Positions 15,675 to 24,365 of a stretch of 51,924 nt of DNA are shown piece by piece. Origin of the DNA: Senegalimassilia anaerobia JC110 (GTDB lineage Bacteria > Actinomycetota > Coriobacteriia > Coriobacteriales > Eggerthellaceae); the NCBI RefSeq assembly GCF_000236865.1, contig NZ_HE611018.1, positions 1 through 51,924 on the forward strand, written 5' to 3'. Position 1 is the stretch's first letter, and each line of letters opens with the position of its first letter. The notes under the pieces were generated by a model that was not told the DNA's origin, did not search any database, and saw only the letters and a list, made by a program, of their open reading frames with translations. The position numbers and the translations under genes are program-made.

Positions 15675-16996
15675 GAGCGGTAATCTCCATTGATAGTGAC
15701 GTATTCGTGCGAGAAATCGCATGTCCACATGGTTGTTGCGCAGTTACCAACGCCAAGGTCGACGTCGATGACCACTTCGGGCTCCTCGAAACGACGAAGT
15801 GCCTCGTCCTCGTCGAAATCCACGGTTAAGCCTTTTCTGCATACCGGAAGCCCCATGATGTCGATGGCCACATTGCCTTGGGAGAACGTCGCGCCGGATC
15901 TGCCAAGCGCTGCGGCGATACGGCCCCAATTAGCATCGTGCCCGTAAACCGCTGTTTTCACCAGCGGCGAATTCGCCACGGTGCGCGCCGCCTTGTCCGC
16001 ATCCTCCGGATTCGCCGCCCCCGCCACGTTAACGGTGATGAGGCGCGTGGCGCCTTCGCCATCGACCGCCATCTCGCGAGCAAGTGCGACGCAGACGGTG
16101 CGCAGCGCGTTCTCGAATGCGTCGAAGGCAGGCGTGCCAGGCTGCATGCATGCAGCGCCCTGCGGGGCCGCCGCACCGCTTGCCAGAAGGAAGCACGAGT
16201 CGTTCGTGGAGGTATCGGAGTCGACGGTGATCTTGTTGAAGCTGATCCCGACCGCCTTCGAAAGGGCCTCATGCAGGTGATTTGCAGCCACGGGCGCATC
16301 GGTGGTGATGACGCTGATCATGGTGGCCATATTGGGCATGATCATGCCTGAGCCCTTTGCCATGCCGCCCACCGTGAACATGCATCCGTCATAGCCCAAA
16401 CCGTTACCGCTAAACGTTACGGCGAATTCCTTCGGCTTGGTGTCCGTCGTCATGATGGCGCGAGCCGCATCGGCGCCTCCCGCAGCAGACAGCGCCGATG
16501 CGGCCAAAGGCGCGCCGCTTTCGAACGGCTCCATCTGCAGATGCTGACCGATAACGCCCGTGGACGCCACCAAAACTTCTTGCACCGGGCAACCGAGGGC
16601 ATCGGCGACGATGCCGGACGATTGGCGCGCCGTCTGTAGGCCCTTGTCCCCGGTAGCCGCATTTGCAATACCCGAGTTGATAGCCACTGCGCGCGCGATG
16701 CCGTACCCCGCACCATCAAGGTGCTCCTTGGACACCGTGACCGGAGCCGAGCAGAACACGTTCGTGGTGAACACCGCGGCACACGCCGCCGGCTGATCGG
16801 CTGCCACCAACGCGAAATCCAGACGCTTTGGGTCAGCGCGGAATCCTGCATGGATGCCGCAAGCCTTGAAGCCCTTCGCCGACGCAACGCCGCCTGCCGG
16901 CAAGAACGGCAGATCCGCGTAGGAGTCGGCGGTGCTTGCGTTATGCAGAGGCTTCACCGCGTCCCCCTTAGACGCAGCGGAAACTGCATGAGTCAT
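15671..16996 (-). CDS. argJ: Glutamate N-acetyltransferase / amino-acid acetyltransferase ArgJ
   Basis: ArgJ moves the acetyl group from N-acetylornithine to glutamate, recycling it, and many homologues also use acetyl-CoA. The 441-residue proenzyme cleaves itself into two chains. The cleavage site is visible as MPNMATMISV, with the Thr after Ala as the new N-terminal nucleophile, and GGMAKGSGMI precedes it. Because ArgJ removes the acetyl group, no argE is needed. AAGGAGGG supports the start. The gene follows argC after 45 bases that contain a hairpin, and overlaps argB by four bases. Confidence 0.97.
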   Translation of the reverse strand: MTHAVSAASKGDAVKPLHNASTADSYADLPFLPAGGVASAKGFKACGIHAGFRADPKRLDFALVAADQPAACAAVFTTNVFCSAPVTVSKEHLDGAGYGIARAVAINSGIANAATGDKGLQTARQSSGIVADALGCPVQEVLVASTGVIGQHLQMEPFESGAPLAASALSAAGGADAARAIMTTDTKPKEFAVTFSGNGLGYDGCMFTVGGMAKGSGMIMPNMATMISVITTDAPVAANHLHEALSKAVGISFNKITVDSDTSTNDSCFLLASGAAAPQGAACMQPGTPAFDAFENALRTVCVALAREMAVDGEGATRLITVNVAGAANPEDADKAARTVANSPLVKTAVYGHDANWGRIAAALGRSGATFSQGNVAIDIMGLPVCRKGLTVDFDEDEALRRFEEPEVVIDVDLGVGNCATTMWTCDFSHEYVTINGDYRS

Positions 16997-17014
16997 TACG
17001 CCCTCCTTCTGAAA

Positions 17015-17035
17015 CGCCCGCCGAAACGGCGGGCG
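17015..17035 (-). other. Hairpin between argC and argJ
   Basis: CGCCCGCC/GGCGGGCG with a five-base loop sits just upstream of the argJ ribosome site. It could stabilise, process or attenuate the polycistronic message. Only a TTTC follows it, so it is not a convincing full terminator. Confidence 0.5.
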
Positions 17036-17041
17036 GATTGG

Positions 17042-18106
17042 CTATACGGGAACCGCCACCTTATCGAGGCCAAGGTCCTCCGGCAGCCCGAATACAATGT
17101 TAGCGCACTGAACAGCTTGGTTGGCAGCGCCTTTGCAGAGGTTGTCTATAGCTCCGACGGCAATGAGCATGCCGACCCGCTCATTGACGGCAAGCCCGAT
17201 ATGAGCGCAATTCGTGCCCACGACGGAAGACGTCTTGGGCATAACCCCAGCATCGAGCACCGTCACGAACGCGCTGTCTCTATAGAACTCTTTATAGCTC
17301 TCGACGATCTTCGCCACATCGCGCGTTGCCCCGGCTGCCAAGGGCAGGTTCACCGTAGACAGAAGACCCCTGTTCAGCGGCGCCAAATGAGGGGTGAACA
17401 CCAAGCGGTCGGAAACACCCAGGATCTGCTCGATTTCAGGCGTGTGGCGATGCGTTGCCACGCCGTAAGCCTCGAGATTCTCGTTGGCGAAGCAGAAATG
17501 AGTGCGCGCCGTAGCCTTCTTGCCTGCGCCCGTCACACCGGAAATAGCGTCTACGACGATTGGAGCTTTGTCATCGACAAGGCCAAGACGCACGGCAGGC
17601 GCTGCAGCAAGCGTGGTTGCCGTGGGATAGCAGCCGGCGCAACCGACGACCGCCCCTTTGCCTTCCTTGCGCTGCTGCGCGGCGGCGATGAGATCGTCTG
17701 GGAACAGCTCGGGCAAGCCGAAGGCGGCGCGCTTGAGCAGCTCGGTTTGAGTATGAGGGACTTTGTACCACCGCTCGTAAACCGCAGGGTCCTTTAAGCG
17801 GAAATCGGCGGACAGGTCGACCACCACGCCCCCGCGATCGACGATGCGAGGGGCCATTGCCATTGCCGCGGTATGGGGCACGGCAAGGAACACGACATCG
17901 CACTGATCGAGAACGGGATCGTCATGCCTGGAGAAGGCAAGGTCGGTAGCTCCCGTGAAGCAAGGGTACTCCTTGGCCACGGGGGTTCCGGCAAGCTCAT
18001 TGGAGGTAACGGCAACCAATTCGAACTCGGGGTGCCGCAGCGCAACTCGGACCAGCTCTATGCCAGCGAAGCCGGCTGCACCGACGATACCGCATTTGAT
18101 GCTCAT
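17042..18106 (-). CDS. argC: N-acetyl-gamma-glutamyl-phosphate reductase
   Basis: This NADPH-dependent enzyme reduces N-acetylglutamyl phosphate to the semialdehyde. It opens with the Rossmann motif GIVGAAGFAGIELVR. The active-site cysteine lies in VVGCAGCYPTATTLA, and the conserved GVTGAGKKA and HRHTPEIEQ segments follow. The length of 354 residues is normal. Its ATG overlaps the stop codon of the upstream sugar-dehydratase gene by four bases (ATGA), so the arginine genes are read from a promoter shared with, and probably upstream of, that envelope gene. Confidence 0.97.
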   Translation of the reverse strand: MSIKCGIVGAAGFAGIELVRVALRHPEFELVAVTSNELAGTPVAKEYPCFTGATDLAFSRHDDPVLDQCDVVFLAVPHTAAMAMAPRIVDRGGVVVDLSADFRLKDPAVYERWYKVPHTQTELLKRAAFGLPELFPDDLIAAAQQRKEGKGAVVGCAGCYPTATTLAAAPAVRLGLVDDKAPIVVDAISGVTGAGKKATARTHFCFANENLEAYGVATHRHTPEIEQILGVSDRLVFTPHLAPLNRGLLSTVNLPLAAGATRDVAKIVESYKEFYRDSAFVTVLDAGVMPKTSSVVGTNCAHIGLAVNERVGMLIAVGAIDNLCKGAANQAVQCANIVFGLPEDLGLDKVAVPV

Positions 18107-19977
18107 ACTATGCCCTTCCCATTCGAGGTGTAATGGTACGTTGGGACCGCCTGTTCAAGCATGCGAATAGCTTCCCCATCAGTTGCCGAAAGCGCGTTTT
18201 CCAACTCATCGAGCTTCGAGGCAACCTGATCATAGCTGATTTCCTGGCCCGTGGAGATCATGATGGACTGGTTATCGGTGGGAAGCGTGCTCTCCTCGTC
18301 CATGAGCAGTTCCTCGTACATCTTCTCACCTTCACGCAGACCCGTAAACTCTATTTTGATATCCACGTCCGGCGTAAGGCCTTGCAGCTGGATAAGGCCT
18401 TTTGCCAAATCGACGATTTTGACGGGTTCGCCCATATCCAAAATGAAGATCTCGCCGCCGTGCGCCATGCCTCCCGCTTGGATGACCAATCGCGACGCCT
18501 CGGGAATGGTCATGAAGAAACGCTCGATGTCCGGATGCGTAACGGTAACGGGCCCGCCAGCGGCGATTTGGCGCTGGAAGACGGGGATCACGCTGCCGTT
18601 AGAGCCGAGCACGTTGCCGAAACGCACTGCGGTGAAAATGGTTTTCGATGTGCGCGCATAGTACTGCACGATCATTTCACCCATGCGCTTGGTCGCCCCC
18701 ATGACGCTTGTGGGGTTAACCGCCTTATCGGTGGAGATGAAGATGAAGCGCGCCGCCCCGTACGCATCAGCGGCGTGAACGGCATTCAACGTACCGAACA
18801 CGTTGTTGTGAACGGCCTCGCGCGGGCAATGCTCCATAAGGGGAACGTGTTTATGGGCAGCCGCATGAAACACCGCACCCGGGCGATACTTCGCGAACAC
18901 CTCGTTGACGCGCTCCTTGTCGCATACGTTGCCGATCTCGATGATGATATCGATGTCGTCGTATTCGGACAGAAGCTCGTTGCGCAGCATGTACGCATCG
19001 TTTTCATATATATCGAAGATAACGATGCGAGCAGGCGCCACCGTGCACAGCTGACGGCACAGCTCGCTGCCGATGGAACCGCCGCCGCCAGTAACCAGCA
19101 CGGTTTCGCCGGCGATATAGCCGGAAACCGCACGGGTATTCAGAACGATCTCCTCGCGACCAAGCAGGTCCGCCACATCGACGTCGCGCAGGCTCACATC
19201 CCCGATTTCGTCGAGAGACAAAGCGCGAACGTTAGGCAGCGTGCGCAAACGGCAATCCGTTTTCGTGCATTCGCCGTAAATGCGCTTGCGCTCCTCTGGC
19301 GTGGACGAGGGGATGGCTACGACGATCTGCTCGATATCGTAGCGATCGACCAGATCGACGATGTCAGGGGTTCCGCCAGAGACCTTCACACCATGGATGC
19401 GTTGACCCCGCTTTGCAGGATCATCGTCAGTGGCAACGATGGGGATACCAGGCATGAGCGGGTCTTTCGACGCCATGCGCCCGATTGCCAACGAGCCCGT
19501 TTCGCCCGCACCGACCACCAGCGTGCGCGGGCGGTCGCATGTGCGCTGCGACGAGGCGATAGCCCTTCCCTTTTGACGCATAAAGCGGAACACGAAGCGG
19601 ATGCCGCCCATGAAGAAGATCAGAAGGAAGCAGGAAACAACGAATACCCTGATGGGAAGCCTGGTACCGATAATCCACAGAAACACGGCGCCGCCCAACG
19701 TGCCGAGCACGGTTGCGCCGACGATTTGGATGACCTCATCGATGCTGGCATATTCCCATAAATTGTTGTACAGGCGAAACGTCGCCAAAACCACGACATT
19801 GATAAACGCGAGGATACCCAGCACGAAGTATATCTCGTTATTGACGAACACCTCTCCCTTTACGTTGGTAAGGATAGATGCAAGCCAATACGACAGATAC
19901 GTGGCAATGATGTCGAGCAGCAACAAAAGCGCTGTTCTTTTTGTGATATGCACGTCCAAACCCGGCCCCGTCTTCAT
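18103..19977 (-). CDS. Membrane-bound nucleotide-sugar 4,6-dehydratase (PglF/CapD family)
   Basis: The enzyme (about 624 residues) probably converts UDP-GlcNAc to a 4-keto-6-deoxy sugar for surface polysaccharide or glycoprotein synthesis. The N-terminus has four membrane helices (about residues 12-135). A CoA-binding-like Rossmann region follows (LVVGAGETGS), then the catalytic extended SDR domain with TGGGGSIGSELCRQ, HAAAHKHVPLME, and the unusual active-site triad region ISTDKAVNPTSVMGATKR, where Met replaces Tyr four residues before Lys, as in PglF/WbpM. An ATG at 19977 or the TTG two codons earlier may start it, and neither has a strong ribosome site. It heads the argCJBD operon and overlaps argC. 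Confidence 0.93.
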   Translation of the reverse strand: MKTGPGLDVHITKRTALLLLLDIIATYLSYWLASILTNVKGEVFVNNEIYFVLGILAFINVVVLATFRLYNNLWEYASIDEVIQIVGATVLGTLGGAVFLWIIGTRLPIRVFVVSCFLLIFFMGGIRFVFRFMRQKGRAIASSQRTCDRPRTLVVGAGETGSLAIGRMASKDPLMPGIPIVATDDDPAKRGQRIHGVKVSGGTPDIVDLVDRYDIEQIVVAIPSSTPEERKRIYGECTKTDCRLRTLPNVRALSLDEIGDVSLRDVDVADLLGREEIVLNTRAVSGYIAGETVLVTGGGGSIGSELCRQLCTVAPARIVIFDIYENDAYMLRNELLSEYDDIDIIIEIGNVCDKERVNEVFAKYRPGAVFHAAAHKHVPLMEHCPREAVHNNVFGTLNAVHAADAYGAARFIFISTDKAVNPTSVMGATKRMGEMIVQYYARTSKTIFTAVRFGNVLGSNGSVIPVFQRQIAAGGPVTVTHPDIERFFMTIPEASRLVIQAGGMAHGGEIFILDMGEPVKIVDLAKGLIQLQGLTPDVDIKIEFTGLREGEKMYEELLMDEESTLPTDNQSIMISTGQEISYDQVASKLDELENALSATDGEAIRMLEQAVPTYHYTSNGKGIV

Positions 19978-20036
19978 CTTCAAATAGAACAGTTCATAGT
20001 GTCAGATTACCTACAAAGGCTGCCGACTGAAGGCCT

Positions 20037-20042
20037 ATTGTA
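20037..20042 (-). promoter_or_regulatory. -10 box of the pglF-like/argCJBD operon
   Basis: TACAAT on the minus strand, with a poor -35 (CTGCAA) at 17 bp, lies in the divergent gap to gshA and would give a leader of about 50 bases. Confidence 0.45.
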
Positions 20043-20093
20043 GCCAAACTGACGTATGATTGCAGCGATATTACCGGCCAAGGAGCTTGTTAC

Positions 20094-21404
20094 ATGAATA
20101 TTCCAGCCCCCGAAAATCATACCGACGTCGCCGGCGGCGACGCCTCCCAACCTGCTCGTAAGCACAATATCAAAGCCCTGGCGGACTTTTTCCGAAGCGG
20201 CATCAAACCCGCTGGATCGCATGGGAAACTGGGCATCGAGCTGGAACAGACCATTGTGCGCGCCGACGGCTCCCCCGTTTCATATAGCGAGGAGAACGGC
20301 GTCGCGCATCTGCTTGAACAGCTAAGGGAATCCTATCCGCAAGCGACCGTAGACGAAGAGGGCGACCTTCTTGGCGTAGCTCGCCCGGGAGAGGCGATCA
20401 CCATCGAGCCTGCCGCCCAAATCGAATTGTCGGCGGGACCGTTCGATGATTTGAAAAAGGCCCAGGAAACGTTTACCGCATATCGGAAAACGCTTGATGA
20501 CCTGCTTGCCCCCAAAGGCATGCATGTGGTAGCGCAAGGTTACCACCCCACCGCCACGGCACGCAGCCTGGACTTGATACCTAAACGCCGCTACGCGTTC
20601 ATGAATCGATATCTTGGCGCAAAGGACATCTACGGCCCCTGCATGATGCGAGGCAGCGCTTCAACGCAGATCTCCATCGACTACACAAGCGAGCAGGATT
20701 GCCTTCGCAAAATGAGGATCGCTTATGCGCTTACCCCTATCTTAAGCCTGATCTGCGACAATTCGCCGGTATTCGAAGGCAAGCCCCGCCCCCATAAACT
20801 GATGAGGACCGACATATGGCTCCACACCGACGGCGACCGATGCGGCCTTGTGCCCGGCGCGCTTTCGAGCGGCTTCACATTCGAGGACTATGCGGAGTAC
20901 GTGCTGGACACGCCCGCTATAGTAGCGCCCGATGAGGACGAGGGCTGGCGCTACTGCGAACAGACCTTTGGACAGCTGTACGCCGACAAGCCGATGACCC
21001 GAAAGCAGGTGGAGCACGCGGTTTCCATGCAATTCCCCGACGTGCGGCTGAAAACGTACTTGGAAATCCGCCCGGCGGACTCTATGCCCATCCCCTACGT
21101 GATCGCCTATGCCGCCCTTATCAAGGGCTTGTTCTACAACGAAGGCAACCTGCAGCAGCTTGAAGCCCTTTTCGCCGATGTAGACGCCAATGCTTTTGAG
21201 ATGGCGAAAGACGCCCTGATGGAACACGGCTACAACGCTCGTGTTTACGGAGCGCCGGTAGCCGACCTGTGCGACCGCGTTGTCGAGCTGGCTGAAAATG
21301 GCTTGAGCTCCGATGACCGCACGCTCCTTGAACCCCTTTCACGTCTTGTAGCCCAACGGGTCACGCTTGCTGACCTGGCAGAGAGGGAATCCAAGGAAGC
21401 GTAA
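20094..21404 (+). CDS. gshA: Glutamate-cysteine ligase, GCS2 type
   Basis: This 436-residue ATP-dependent ligase joins glutamate and cysteine, the first step of glutathione or another gamma-glutamylcysteine-based thiol. It belongs to the GCS2/plant-type group (related to GshA and EgtA): GIELEQTIV near residue 47, IEPAAQIELSAGP, the RGSASTQISIDY segment, and YLEIRPADSMP. AAGGAG supports the ATG. No gshB or ergothioneine genes are adjacent, so the end product cannot be told from this window. It points away from the arginine operon and is followed by a short hairpin and the FKBP gene. Confidence 0.9.
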   Translation: MNIPAPENHTDVAGGDASQPARKHNIKALADFFRSGIKPAGSHGKLGIELEQTIVRADGSPVSYSEENGVAHLLEQLRESYPQATVDEEGDLLGVARPGEAITIEPAAQIELSAGPFDDLKKAQETFTAYRKTLDDLLAPKGMHVVAQGYHPTATARSLDLIPKRRYAFMNRYLGAKDIYGPCMMRGSASTQISIDYTSEQDCLRKMRIAYALTPILSLICDNSPVFEGKPRPHKLMRTDIWLHTDGDRCGLVPGALSSGFTFEDYAEYVLDTPAIVAPDEDEGWRYCEQTFGQLYADKPMTRKQVEHAVSMQFPDVRLKTYLEIRPADSMPIPYVIAYAALIKGLFYNEGNLQQLEALFADVDANAFEMAKDALMEHGYNARVYGAPVADLCDRVVELAENGLSSDDRTLLEPLSRLVAQRVTLADLAERESKEA

Positions 21405-21415
21405 AGCAACGGCAA

Positions 21416-21435
21416 GGGAACTTTTCGCGGTTCCC
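21416..21435 (+). other. Short hairpin after gshA
   Basis: GGGAAC/GTTCCC with an eight-base loop follows the gshA stop codon. No U-run is present, so termination here would be weak and FKBP may be partly cotranscribed. Confidence 0.35.
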
Positions 21436-21514
21436 CCGTCATTACCGAGCCCGGCCTCAGGTTTGTCGGGTAGACTTAACCGAGCGAAATACCCATACGA
21501 CAGGAGACGTTTCG

Positions 21515-21943
21515 ATGAGCAACAAAGGCAAAAAGGTCAAGGTTCATTACACCGGCACGCTGGACGACGGCACGAAGTTCGACTCTTCCCTGGATCGCGG
21601 CGAACCCTTGGAGTTCACGTGCATGGCCGGGCAGATGATCCCCGGCTTCGATGCCGCCGTCGAGCTTATGGAGCAAGGCGAGACCAAGACCGTGCACATT
21701 CCCGCTGCCGACGCCTATGGAGAGCGCAACGAGGAGCTGGTGCAGCGCATCCCCTTGGATCAGATCCCCAACGGCAACGAGCTTCCCGTTGGCCAGACGG
21801 TGTACATGCAAAGCGGCGACGGTCAGATCTTCCCCGTGTTCGTGCAGTCGATCGAAGACGGCGTGGCAACCTTTGACATGAACCACGAACTGGCAGGCAA
21901 GGACCTGAACTTCGAGATCACGCTGGTGGAGATCGAAGGCTAG
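21515..21943 (+). CDS. FKBP-type peptidyl-prolyl isomerase, SlyD-like
   Basis: This 142-residue cytoplasmic folding helper has the FKBP half VHYTGTLDDGTKFDSS and GEPLEF...GQMIPGFD. An inserted flap domain (about residues 68-115) and the closing MNHELAGKDLNFEITLVEI follow, the arrangement of SlyD. The histidine/cysteine-rich nickel-binding tail of E. coli SlyD is missing, so a metallochaperone role is not supported. CAGGAGA lies upstream of the ATG. A strong terminator follows 26 bases after the stop. Confidence 0.95.
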   Translation: MSNKGKKVKVHYTGTLDDGTKFDSSLDRGEPLEFTCMAGQMIPGFDAAVELMEQGETKTVHIPAADAYGERNEELVQRIPLDQIPNGNELPVGQTVYMQSGDGQIFPVFVQSIEDGVATFDMNHELAGKDLNFEITLVEIEG

Positions 21944-21969
21944 TCGATATAGCTTTTCAAGGTACTCCA

Positions 21970-21995
21970 GGGCCGCTCATTCGAGCGGCCCTTTT
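21970..21995 (+). terminator. Terminator after the FKBP gene
   Basis: A perfect nine-bp GGGCCGCTC/GAGCGGCCC stem with a tetraloop is followed directly by TTTT. Confidence 0.93.
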
Positions 21996-22007
21996 CATTG
22001 CAGGATG

Positions 22008-22829
22008 CTATGCCGCCTGCAGCCGGCCCATAAGGTTTTCCACCCTGTTGACAAAATCGCCCTCACAGGCCTGATTGAGTTTATCGACCCTGGCGATAAG
22101 GCGCTCTTGACACGCTTCTTCCAAGGCGTCGGGAACATACAATCCCATGGACGCGGCTCGCACCGCCGCAAGCCTGCCAACGGAATCTGCCGGAGGGAAC
22201 GCTTCTTCGCAGCTTGCGAACGAGCAATCGCAACGAGGCAGGGATTGCGCACTTGTCTTTGAAGGGGCGCTTTCCGATGATGCGCTGAAAGCCCCGAAGC
22301 TCGATTCACCTTGCCTCGACACCGGCGTTTGATGCGTCAGATGCCAGAACGCGCTTGCAAGGACCATGTAGCGCTCGCAGCAATCCCAGGGGCCTTCGAG
22401 CCATACGCGATACGAAAGAACTTGCGACCAGGGAGCGCAGCCGAACAGGCACACGCCTTCAGCGACGCCTTGCCGCGCAGCGCCCGCAGACAGATCCGCC
22501 ACGCGCGCCTGCACCAAACGCTCGATGCATGCCTGGCCCCGCCGCGCATGCACGACGAAGCGCTCTTCGGGGAATATGCACAGGGCTTTGCCGCTTTTGC
22601 GCTTCACCGCGCAGTCGAGCATGGCTTCCAAAGCGCGACCCATGCGTTTGCGGGCGATGCGACGCTGCTGCGGAGTTGCCTGACCCCACCCCGGCAAACG
22701 ACGCGCATAACCCTGCTCGACCATGGAAAGCAGCGTTTCCCTATCGCAGCACAGTAAGGCATCCTGCAACGTGGGCACCTGTTTTCGAGACACCGACTGC
22801 GCATCCCAAAGAAGATCAGAGCACAACAT
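22008..22829 (-). CDS. Conserved-looking protein of unknown function (273 aa)
   Basis: I do not recognise this protein with confidence. I place its start at 22829 because a perfect AGGAGG lies six bases before that ATG, inside the end of the upstream gene; the frame is open further back. The N-terminal 70 residues look helical and basic (QQRRIARKRMGRALEAML). A central hydrophobic/aromatic segment, LEGPWDCCERYMVLASAFWHLT (about residues 145-165), is the most distinctive part. A Ser-rich linker and cysteine cluster CDCSFASC (about 200-207) follow, then a helical tail. There is no signal peptide or clear membrane helix. The FWHLT region faintly recalls small uncharacterised Firmicutes families with an FWEMTF motif, but that is only an impression. 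Confidence 0.72.
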   Translation of the reverse strand: MLCSDLLWDAQSVSRKQVPTLQDALLCCDRETLLSMVEQGYARRLPGWGQATPQQRRIARKRMGRALEAMLDCAVKRKSGKALCIFPEERFVVHARRGQACIERLVQARVADLSAGAARQGVAEGVCLFGCAPWSQVLSYRVWLEGPWDCCERYMVLASAFWHLTHQTPVSRQGESSFGAFSASSESAPSKTSAQSLPRCDCSFASCEEAFPPADSVGRLAAVRAASMGLYVPDALEEACQERLIARVDKLNQACEGDFVNRVENLMGRLQAA

Positions 22830-23121
22830 GGCCGACCTCCTGCACAAGGGACACGGCATCGGCGCAATCCATAGCGCATGCGCATCGAAGCGGGAAGGCA
22901 CCGGACAAAACCTGGTCGACGGCCGATCCATACTCCACACGATCGATATCCGGCCAATCACAAGCGCCTTCTGCACCGTATCCTGCCGGGATAAAGCCCC
23001 CTTCGAACAGCTGATATTCCATTGAATCGAGCGTATCGCGCAACTGACAGAGCGGAAGCGCCGCTATAACGACCAATGCACCTGGTTGCGCACAGCAAGA
23101 CACAGACCCGTTACCGGACAT
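22816..23121 (-). CDS. Unknown small protein coupled to the next gene (101 aa)
   Basis: This small gene was not recognised. The ATG at 23121 has GAAGGTG about eight bases upstream; an earlier in-frame ATG at 23202 lacks a ribosome site. The protein is acidic, with seven cysteines or so (SCCAQPG, GACDWPD, RCACAMDC) and no signal peptide. Its last 14 bases overlap the start of the 273-residue gene, and its codons supply that gene's AGGAGG site, so the two are translationally coupled and likely work together. The downstream pair is isolated from its neighbours by the FKBP terminator on one side and a 230-base gap on the other. Confidence 0.65.
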   Translation of the reverse strand: MSGNGSVSCCAQPGALVVIAALPLCQLRDTLDSMEYQLFEGGFIPAGYGAEGACDWPDIDRVEYGSAVDQVLSGAFPLRCACAMDCADAVSLVQEVGHVVL

Positions 23122-23294
23122 GGCAAACACCTTCTTCGATTGTTCCAAAAACGGAGAGGATCTTGCAAGCGTGGAACGGGCAGCGAGGAACACCGCTGCC
23201 ATCTACGGGCGACCTTGGAAGGAGGCGCTTGCACTGGCTCTGAAGTGTTAACGGGAGTATAACACGATTTCGTACGTTTGTTCGTTATAAAGTG

Positions 23295-23345
23295 AAAAAA
23301 AATCCCCGGCAGGGAGGGCCGTGCTGCCCAACTTCCCTACCGGGG
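23295..23345 (-). terminator. Terminator after map
   Basis: On the minus strand a CCCCGG/CCGGGG stem, interrupted by one mismatch and extended by AGGGA/TCCCT, is followed by eight T. It lies directly after the map stop codon. The rest of 23122-23294 shows no gene. Confidence 0.92.
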
Positions 23346-23352
23346 TGAAAGA

Positions 23353-24237
23353 TTACCAGCTCAGAAGCTCATAGCCGGTTTCCGTGACCACCAGCTGCAC
23401 TTCCCACTGAGCGGAGGGCTTGCGGTCCGCAGTGCGGACGGTCCAGCCATTGGGGTCGGTCATGTCGATCTTGTGGCCTCCCATGTTGATCATAGGCTCG
23501 ATGGTGAAGCAGCAGCCCGGCGCCAACACCATGCCCGTTCCGGGCTCGGATACGTGGCTGACGAAGGGATCTTCATGGAATTCCAGGCCGATGCCGTGGC
23601 CGCCGAACTCGCGCACCACCGAAAAGCCCTGCGCGTGAGCGTATTCGTGCACCGCGGCGCCCACATCGCCCAGCAGCCCCCACGGCTTCACCGCGGCAAG
23701 ACCTGCCTCCAGCGCCTTCTTGGTTTCCTCCACCAGGCGGCGTTTCTCATCGGACACCTCGCCGATGCAGAACATGCGCGAGGAGTCGGAATAGTAGCCA
23801 TCCAGGATGGTGGAGCAGTCGACGTTGACGATATCGCCGTCTTTCAGCACATCGTCGGGCGACGGGATGCCGTGGCAGACCACTTCGTTGATGGACGTGC
23901 AGACGCTTTTCGGATAGCCCTCGTAATCAAGGTCTGCCGGGATGCCTCCATGCTCGACGGTGTAATCATAGATCCATTTGTCGATCTCCTCGGTGCTAAC
24001 GCCTGCGCCGATCCGCTCGGCCACGAGGTCCAGCACGCCGATGTTGATAGCAGCGCTTCTTTTGATGCCCTCGATCTCCTCCGGCGTTTTCAGCAAGCTG
24101 CGCTGGGGAACCTCGAAGCCCTGCTCATAGAGGCTTTGCAAGCGCTCGTCGAAATCGAGATGGCACTTCTTGTATTTGCGCCCGCTGCCGCACCAGCATT
24201 CGTCGTTACGACCGGGGCTTTTCAGATTATCGTACAT
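23353..24237 (-). CDS. map: Methionine aminopeptidase with N-terminal SEC-C zinc motif
   Basis: The enzyme removes the initiator methionine from new proteins. The 294-residue chain begins with a SEC-C type zinc knuckle, CWCGSGRKYKKCH (residues 14-26), thought to help ribosome or partner binding. The M24 catalytic domain follows with the five metal ligands visible: Asp140, Asp151, His214, Glu247 and Glu279, and the substrate His in CHGIPSPDD. AAAGGA precedes the ATG. It appears to be monocistronic: it has a TACAAT box upstream, the pheT terminator before that, and its own strong terminator. Confidence 0.97.
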   Translation of the reverse strand: MYDNLKSPGRNDECWCGSGRKYKKCHLDFDERLQSLYEQGFEVPQRSLLKTPEEIEGIKRSAAINIGVLDLVAERIGAGVSTEEIDKWIYDYTVEHGGIPADLDYEGYPKSVCTSINEVVCHGIPSPDDVLKDGDIVNVDCSTILDGYYSDSSRMFCIGEVSDEKRRLVEETKKALEAGLAAVKPWGLLGDVGAAVHEYAHAQGFSVVREFGGHGIGLEFHEDPFVSHVSEPGTGMVLAPGCCFTIEPMINMGGHKIDMTDPNGWTVRTADRKPSAQWEVQLVVTETGYELLSW

Positions 24238-24261
24238 ATCGCATCCTTTCGTTTGCGCTCC

Positions 24262-24267
24262 ATTGTA
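24262..24267 (-). promoter_or_regulatory. -10 box for map
   Basis: TACAAT on the minus strand lies 24 bases before the map ATG; the -35 is not well conserved. Confidence 0.45.
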
Positions 24268-24310
24268 ACGCTGTTAGCCATGGTTAAGTCTTAGAATCCG
24301 CCTGAAACAA

Positions 24311-24342
24311 GGAAACCGCCGGGCATAAACTCGGCGGCTTCC
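24311..24342 (-). terminator. Terminator after pheT
   Basis: A GGAA-x-CCGCCG stem paired with CGGCGG-x-TTCC is followed on the minus strand by CCTTGTTT, giving a moderate U-tract. Confidence 0.7.
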
Positions 24343-24365
24343 CTGGGCACGTGGGCTGATCGCCT

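Noticed and set aside
22816-22976. Programmed frameshift fusing the two unknown genes
   Set aside because: The frames overlap widely, but a perfect AGGAGG and ATG at the junction explain expression of the second gene without a shift, and no slippery heptamer was seen.
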